NCBI GenBank assembly: GCA_964565805.1
Contig: CAZMGH010000007.1
Location: forward strand, 15,353 to 79,352
Reading direction: 5' to 3'
From: Catenibacillus sp964565805
GTDB taxonomy: Bacteria > Bacillota > Clostridia > Lachnospirales > Lachnospiraceae
Length of the DNA stretch: 64,000 bases
The position numbers were made by a program, and so were the translations under genes. Shown here piece after piece: positions 60,101 to 64,000 of the stretch. Positions within the stretch are counted from its first letter, which is position 1, and each line of letters begins with the position of its first letter. A model generated the notes under the pieces. That model was given only the letters and a program-made list of their open reading frames with translations. It did no database searches and was not told where the DNA came from.

Positions 60101-63100
60101 CCAATGGATTTTATTCATCCGCTTCCAACTGGAACCTTCACAGCCATAACACTAATGGCGGCGGCGCTGAGGATGGCTTGTGGTTTGGCCTGGATGGGGA
60201 AGGGAACCCTGTGGAAGTCAACGATGATCTTGGGGCGCTGCCCTTTGATACCTATACCATTGAAGAGCTGCGGTGTGATGCCAATGCGGACAAGGTACTT
60301 TATACAGGGACATTAACCATTTCCCGGGATGGATACACTATAGACATGGGGAATATCGAAAATGAAACGGTGAACACACCAGCCATTTATACCTCCGCCC
60401 GTAATGAGGATACGGGAACCGCTTACGCCATTGCCCAGGCGGGGACAGTGATCATTGATACTGTGACTTATACGGGACTGACGCCTGGTGAAACCTACAC
60501 CCTCCAGGGAACGTTAATGAACGCGGCTACTGGTGAACCGGTGATGAATGGCGAAAGGCCAGTGACCGGAGAAAAGACCTTTAAGGCTATCCTGGAAAAT
60601 GGAACTGTAGAGGTGGAGTTTGTCTTTGACGCTTCCGGCCTTGCCGGAGCTGATGTGGTGGTTTTTGAAAAGCTGATCTATGAGGATAGGGAAGTGGCCG
60701 CCCATGAAGATCTGGAAGATGAGGGCCAGACCATCCACTTCCCAGGAATCGGCACTACGGCGAAAGATTCCTCCACTGGCGTCAATGTGGGTGCGCCAAT
60801 GGATACAGTGACTATTATTGATACAGTGGTCTATACAAACTTGCAGGCCGGACGTTCTTATACCTTGACCGGAACACTGATGGATAAGGAAAGTGGGAAG
60901 CCGGTGCTCATTGATGGTCGTGAGGTCACGGTCACAAAGACCTTTATCCCGGAAACTTCGGATGGCGCTGTGGATATGGAATTTACCCTGGATGCTTCCG
61001 GATTAGCCGGAAAATCCGTTGTTGTTTTTGAATCCCTGTCCCGGGGCATTGTCGTTTACGCTGTCCATGAGGATATAGAAGATGAAGGCCAGACGGTCCA
61101 CTTCCCTGAGATCGGCACTACGGCAGTGGATGGAGACACCGGGAACCACATGGGAGACGCGTCGAAGGAAGATGTAATCATCGTGGATACAGTATCTTAT
61201 ACCAACCTGGCTGTTGGCAAGGAATATACCGTAACTGGTACTTTGATGGATAAGGCCACGGGAGAGCCTTTAACTTATAACGGACAGACTTTTACTGTTG
61301 AGAAAACGTTTACAGAAGACAAAGCAGATGGCAGCGTTGACCTGACTTTTACCGTTCCTGGAGCGGCGCTTCTGGGCAAGGTTGTTGTGGCCTTTGAGCG
61401 TGTTGCCTATGAAGGGATCGAAGTGGGTTTCCATACGGACATTAATGATGAGAACCAGACCGTGTATTACCCGGAGATCGGAACCACAGCCGCAGATCAA
61501 GCCACCGGTACCCACTACGCTTTCGCGGAGGGAAAAGTGACGGTTCAGGATATTGTAGAATATGCCGCGCTGATCCCAGGCAAGACCTATGTGATGACCG
61601 GAACCTTAATGAACGCGTCTGACGGGGAACCGGTGATGAACGGTGAAGAACCGGTGACGTCTATTCAGGAATTTATCCCGGAGGCATCGGATGGAAGCCT
61701 GGAAATGACCTTTACTTTTGATGCTTCGGCTTTGGCCGGCAGCGATGTGGTTGTTTTTGAATCATTGACCCTGGATGGAACCGTGATCGCGGCCCATGAG
61801 GATATGGAGGATGAAGGCCAGACTATCCACTTCCCGAAGATCTCCACGACAGCGGTCGATGGGGATACCAATGACCATATGAGCAACGCGGATGGTGAAG
61901 TCACCCTGATCGATACGGTGACCTACAAGAACCTGGAGCCTGGCACAGAGTATATCTTAACAGGCACTTTAATGGATAAGGCCACCGGGGAAGTCCTTGT
62001 GACCGGTGAACAGACCATAGCTTCACAGATCACCTTTACCCCGGAAAAAGCCAATGGCAGCGTGGAAGTGACCTTCACTTTTGATGGCTCCGGACTGGCT
62101 GGAAAAGACCTGGTTGTTTTTGAGGAATTATCCATGGACAGCCATCTTATGGCCTCTCATAAAGACATAGAAGATGAGGGCCAGACCATCCACTTCCCTG
62201 AGATCCAGACGACAGCTGCGGATGATGTAACCGGCGACCATGTGGGCAATGGGGATGTGGAGGAAGTGACCATCACTGATGCAGTGGCTTACAAGAACCT
62301 GATCTCAGGCAGGGAATATACGGTGACCGGGACTCTGATGGATAAGGCCACAGGAGAGCCTTTAACCTATGACGGACAGACCTTTACCGCAGAGATCACC
62401 TTTACCCCGGAAAAAGCGGATGGAAGCATAGACCTGACCTTTACAGTTCCTGGAGCTGCCCTTCTTGGAAAGACGGTTGTGGCCTTTGAGCGTGTCACCT
62501 ATGAAGGGATCGAAGTGGGTTCCCATACGGACATCAACGATGAAGAACAGACAGTGTATTATCCAGAGATTGGCACCACAGCCAAAGATTCGGTCAGCGG
62601 CACCCATCAAGGCTTTGCCCGCGAGGATACGGTCATTGTGGATGAAGTGGTTTATAAAGGCGTTGAACCTGGCCAGGAATACACGATGAAAGGTATCCTG
62701 ATGGATAAGGCGACAGGAGAACCTTACCTGGTGGACGGGAAAGCGGTCACTGTTCAAAAAACATTTACGGCAGAGACTGAGGAAGGGGCTATAACCCTTG
62801 AATTTGCCTTTGACGGATCCGGGCTTAAGGATGTGACCCTTGTTGTCTTTGAAAACCTGTATTACGGCGATAAGGAGGTTGGAAGCCATAAAGATCTGAC
62901 AGATGAGGGCCAGACGGTTTCTTACCCGGAGATCACCTTAAAGACAGAGGCTAAGGATAAGGCCAGCGGCACCCATGAGGGGAAAGCTTCCGAAAGTGTG
63001 GCCATTGTGGATACGGTGACCTATACCGGGCTGATCCCCGGAAAAGAATATACCATGAAGGGGATACTGATGGATCAGGCGACCGGAAAAGCCTTCTTAG

Positions 63101-63441
63101 TGGACGGTAAGAAAGTGACCGCGCAGACAACTTTCACCCCAGAAGAGCCAGACGGAAGTGTGGAGATGGCCTTTACCTTTGATGGAAGTGCTCTGGATAA
63201 AAAAACACTGGTTGTTTTTGAATCCCTGTATTATGGGGAGCTTGAAATTGGGACACACGCTGATTTAAACGACGCGGCCCAGACGGTGAAGATCGTACAG
63301 CCGGAAGTTCCCGGATTTTCTGTACCCCGGACAGGCATTGGAGAAAAAGGACGGGCACTTGCTGTTGCTTTTGGTATGCTGATAGCTGCTGCAGGTGTGG
63401 TTATTCTGATTGCTTTTCAAAAACGTAAAGTAAAAGAATAA
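57127..63441 (+). CDS. Giant sortase-anchored surface protein: NlpC/P60-like, SpaA/Cna-type and eight VaFE repeats
   Basis: 2104 residues. Signal peptide 1-31. A beta-rich region to about 260, then an NlpC/P60-like cysteine peptidase domain (about 262-452) with Cys302 in GMNCTGFVGH and His395 in DCHIGFFWG. Five SpaA/Cna-like domains start near 458, 563, 716, 835 and 954 (Lys in LQLQKK or VKIQKRD, Glu in YYVKETKA or YQITETNP, the likely isopeptide residues). Eight VaFE repeats of about 121 residues start near 1083, 1208, 1329, 1451, 1572, 1693, 1815 and 1936. Each keeps a Thr in the opening I-x-T-T-A type strand and Gln in D-E-x-QT, the pair that forms ester bonds in this domain class. It ends in VPRTG (2066-2070), a membrane helix and KRKVKE. 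It probably forms a stalk carrying the peptidase domain. Confidence 0.88.
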   Translation: MKKIKKKLRSFISLFLAVCMTVSMLPSGVLASETGGTEVPSDPVIDSFDPYDCYGSDPYLSIDDYTSESQLPETLKVHLSNGENAEIKIAWKTVAETEAYIDFESQLPEDYNVSETLRNDIANGKARLPWIRASLPISAENSGAGQQVIISFSMTGASVNLPKGTLEEALASLPSTVQVTLEDGQTVDIPASWECTDDYEHTEYDLYTFDLVLPEGYILGGDLTEWDLPYYEVNISDMYSKEVRHSWTSNPDGTVTIDLALGATQDIVAYLEANANLYLGTPYNGDFDDPSKSGVPGVGMNCTGFVGHVLMACGADLSPIVQTSMPSYLAKAWTNLSCWEWWIDNNPDIISYRFNSTADALASGILEKGDIIIYEPDVSVWNAGQDAYGNKADCHIGFFWGDDSHDNKFWHSSHDTVGIEGSDRIVYAGTNPGNQISQLAPKCVSYCYVVKTTHPQTGYLQLQKKSSNSAMTDGNSCYSLEGAEYGVYTDAQCTAQNRVATLTTDADGKSETIELDAGIYYVKETKASKGFAIDGTTYTVEVTNGHTAKVPAVVQSVETPLNDPLAITLAKIDAESGSSISQGAASLAGAQFTICYYDGYYTKDTLPSTPKKTWVIETKKLTMGEQTRYYAQLSESYKVAGDDFYYVNGIVTLPLGTITIQETKAPEGYILDGAYLQPSTGGDRVTGMYVAQIKDYGSTARLDGGNEYIVADYAGRGGVKIQKRDAETSDTTAQGNASLAGAGFSIINQSANPVYVSGKLYGKGETVAVITTNEAGLAQTAADLLPYGTYQITETNPPTGYTGDGTITREFTITQDGVTVDLTDTDHSIFNEVIRGGVKVQKRDLQSNDGTAQGGGTLEGAVFEITNMSSGAVIVNDKSYGPGEVVARISTDVNGLAQTEADLLPFGVYKITEVTPPKGYLGEGILERSFMISRDGVMTDLTGEDQSIKNQVIRGDFELTKIDSDTQNAMAGIPFRITSNTTGESHTFTTDANGFYSSASNWNLHSHNTNGGGAEDGLWFGLDGEGNPVEVNDDLGALPFDTYTIEELRCDANADKVLYTGTLTISRDGYTIDMGNIENETVNTPAIYTSARNEDTGTAYAIAQAGTVIIDTVTYTGLTPGETYTLQGTLMNAATGEPVMNGERPVTGEKTFKAILENGTVEVEFVFDASGLAGADVVVFEKLIYEDREVAAHEDLEDEGQTIHFPGIGTTAKDSSTGVNVGAPMDTVTIIDTVVYTNLQAGRSYTLTGTLMDKESGKPVLIDGREVTVTKTFIPETSDGAVDMEFTLDASGLAGKSVVVFESLSRGIVVYAVHEDIEDEGQTVHFPEIGTTAVDGDTGNHMGDASKEDVIIVDTVSYTNLAVGKEYTVTGTLMDKATGEPLTYNGQTFTVEKTFTEDKADGSVDLTFTVPGAALLGKVVVAFERVAYEGIEVGFHTDINDENQTVYYPEIGTTAADQATGTHYAFAEGKVTVQDIVEYAALIPGKTYVMTGTLMNASDGEPVMNGEEPVTSIQEFIPEASDGSLEMTFTFDASALAGSDVVVFESLTLDGTVIAAHEDMEDEGQTIHFPKISTTAVDGDTNDHMSNADGEVTLIDTVTYKNLEPGTEYILTGTLMDKATGEVLVTGEQTIASQITFTPEKANGSVEVTFTFDGSGLAGKDLVVFEELSMDSHLMASHKDIEDEGQTIHFPEIQTTAADDVTGDHVGNGDVEEVTITDAVAYKNLISGREYTVTGTLMDKATGEPLTYDGQTFTAEITFTPEKADGSIDLTFTVPGAALLGKTVVAFERVTYEGIEVGSHTDINDEEQTVYYPEIGTTAKDSVSGTHQGFAREDTVIVDEVVYKGVEPGQEYTMKGILMDKATGEPYLVDGKAVTVQKTFTAETEEGAITLEFAFDGSGLKDVTLVVFENLYYGDKEVGSHKDLTDEGQTVSYPEITLKTEAKDKASGTHEGKASESVAIVDTVTYTGLIPGKEYTMKGILMDQATGKAFLVDGKKVTAQTTFTPEEPDGSVEMAFTFDGSALDKKTLVVFESLYYGELEIGTHADLNDAAQTVKIVQPEVPGFSVPRTGIGEKGRALAVAFGMLIAAAGVVILIAFQKRKVKE

Positions 63442-63466
63442 GGTTTGTGCTGCTGAAATATATGAG

Positions 63467-63502
63467 AACCGGGTGGGAAATTTTCCTGCCTGGTTTGTTT
63501 TG
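63467..63502 (+). terminator. Terminator after the surface protein gene
   Basis: AACCGGGTGGGAA pairs with TTCCTGCCTGGTT (two mismatches), followed by TGTTTTGG. Confidence 0.65.
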
Positions 63503-63547
63503 GAAGCAATTCCTATTCGTTATGAATACAAAAAGGAGTGTGAGGGA

Positions 63548-63817
63548 TTGGCAGATGAAAAAATTAAAGAAGTGATAAGCAATCTTGAGCGTGAGATCAC
63601 AGAACAGATGACGGCGCTGAATGTGCGCCACCAGAAGATCCGGGAGATCACTGTCCATCTGGAAAAACAAAGTAAGCAGCTCAAAAGCCTGAATGAAAGC
63701 CTGGATGCGCAGCTAAAAGCTCCCGGACAGGCAGGCAAGACCAGCCAGGAGTTAGACGCTGCAGGGGAAGCACCAACGACACGGATGGATACGCTAATTT
63801 CTGATGCTATAATATGA
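63548..63817 (+). CDS. Small coiled-coil protein
   Basis: 89 residues, helical with heptad-like spacing (KIKEVISNLEREITEQMTAL, VRHQKIREITVHLEKQSKQL) and an acidic, disordered tail. The TTG at 63548 has AAGGAG at 63533-63538; a longer frame from 63473 runs through the terminator and is unlikely. No family is recognised. Confidence 0.55.
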   Translation: MADEKIKEVISNLEREITEQMTALNVRHQKIREITVHLEKQSKQLKSLNESLDAQLKAPGQAGKTSQELDAAGEAPTTRMDTLISDAII

Positions 63818-63870
63818 AATGTATCTCCTAGGCACTTATCAAAGTCTTTTTCTATCTAATAATTGCTCCT

Positions 63871-63999
63871 TTATGCCACTTGATGCTTACAATAAGACCG
63901 TATTGTCAAAAGAACGAATACAGGTATTTCAACCGCCGCTGTAACCAAAATGATATACGGTGTCCAGAAACTCATGCTCCCAATATGCAAATAATTGAA
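63871..63999 (-). CDS. C-terminal end of a membrane protein, partial
   Basis: Reading the minus strand from the window edge gives 42 residues with no stop until 63871-63873: a membrane helix, YIILVTAAVEIPVFVLLTI, then RSYCKHQVA. The rest of the gene lies beyond the window. Family cannot be judged. Confidence 0.45.
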   Translation of the reverse strand, partial: FNYLHIGSMSFWTPYIILVTAAVEIPVFVLLTIRSYCKHQVA

Positions 64000-64000
64000 A

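Noticed and set aside
55672..64000. An integrative conjugative element around the giant surface protein
   Set aside because: Such proteins occur in elements of this type, but no integrase, relaxase, attachment-site repeat or transfer gene is seen within the window.
1..64000. CRISPR arrays, tRNA or rRNA genes, insertion sequences
   Set aside because: No regularly spaced repeats, cloverleaf sequences, rRNA segments or transposase frames were recognised by eye.

Overview
The window looks like a chromosomal segment of an anaerobic gut Firmicute of the Lachnospiraceae (Clostridium cluster XIVa) type. The basis is gene content and style: a sodium-pumping biotin-dependent decarboxylase operon, a T-box leader before leuS, YesM/YesN-type two-component control beside a LplB/YtcP-type sugar ABC transporter, Lachnospiraceae-type DUF5685 and DUF3006 proteins, strong AGGAGG ribosome binding sites and TTGACA-N17-TATAAT promoters. 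The genus call is inference. No rRNA, tRNA, CRISPR array, transposase or integrase was seen.

Layout. 1-5.3 kb: a decarboxylase or transcarboxylase operon (carboxyltransferase MmdA, cut by the window edge; OadG-like delta subunit; biotin carrier; OadB sodium pump; OadA-type carboxyltransferase). 5.5-8.5 kb: TrpXYZ-like ABC importer. 8.6-13.3 kb: MoxR / DUF58 / transglutaminase operon. 13.3-14.8 kb: LVIVD beta-propeller protein (minus strand). 15-16 kb: DegV lipid-binding protein. 16-17 kb: SEC-C and DUF3006 proteins (minus). 17-21.1 kb: Gfo/Idh oxidoreductase, DUF5685, DnaJ, membrane protein and PHP phosphoesterase. 21.3-25.3 kb: MATE exporter, then tyrA-aroA (minus). 25.4-29.7 kb: EF-G paralogue, deoD, a degenerate Fic-like protein, and a DUF5688-like protein. 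29.6-32.5 kb: T-box-controlled leuS. 32.6-35.5 kb: second MATE exporter, a macrodomain hydrolase with its catalytic centre deleted, a small protein and DUF554. 35.7-37.8 kb: mnmM, a small XRE regulator and a nucleotidyltransferase. 37.9-45.6 kb: histidine kinase, response regulator, sugar ABC transporter and esterase. 45.7-49.7 kb: icd, GntR regulator, BirA-controlled bioY and nagA. 49.7-51 kb: a glycosyltransferase fused to a MarR-like winged helix. 51.1-55.3 kb: topoisomerase IV-type parE-parC (minus). 55.3-64 kb: an AT-rich non-coding stretch, then a surface block: a Cys-rich lipoprotein, a 2104-residue sortase-anchored protein, a small coiled-coil protein, and the tail of a minus-strand membrane protein.

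How it fits together. Biotin links two distant parts: bioY carries a clear BirA-type operator over its -35 box, and the first operon needs a biotinylated carrier. The 38-45 kb block is a self-contained carbohydrate sensing, uptake and de-esterification locus. The 57 kb surface protein combines an NlpC/P60-like domain, five SpaA/Cna-type domains and eight VaFE (Thr-Gln ester-bond) repeats.

Best candidates for something new are the GT2-MarR fusion, the catalytically dead Fic-like protein, the macrodomain deletion derivative, the dispersed hairpin repeat family around the GATACCAGGGTCAA core, and the paired leader hairpins before mnmM and the nucleotidyltransferase.
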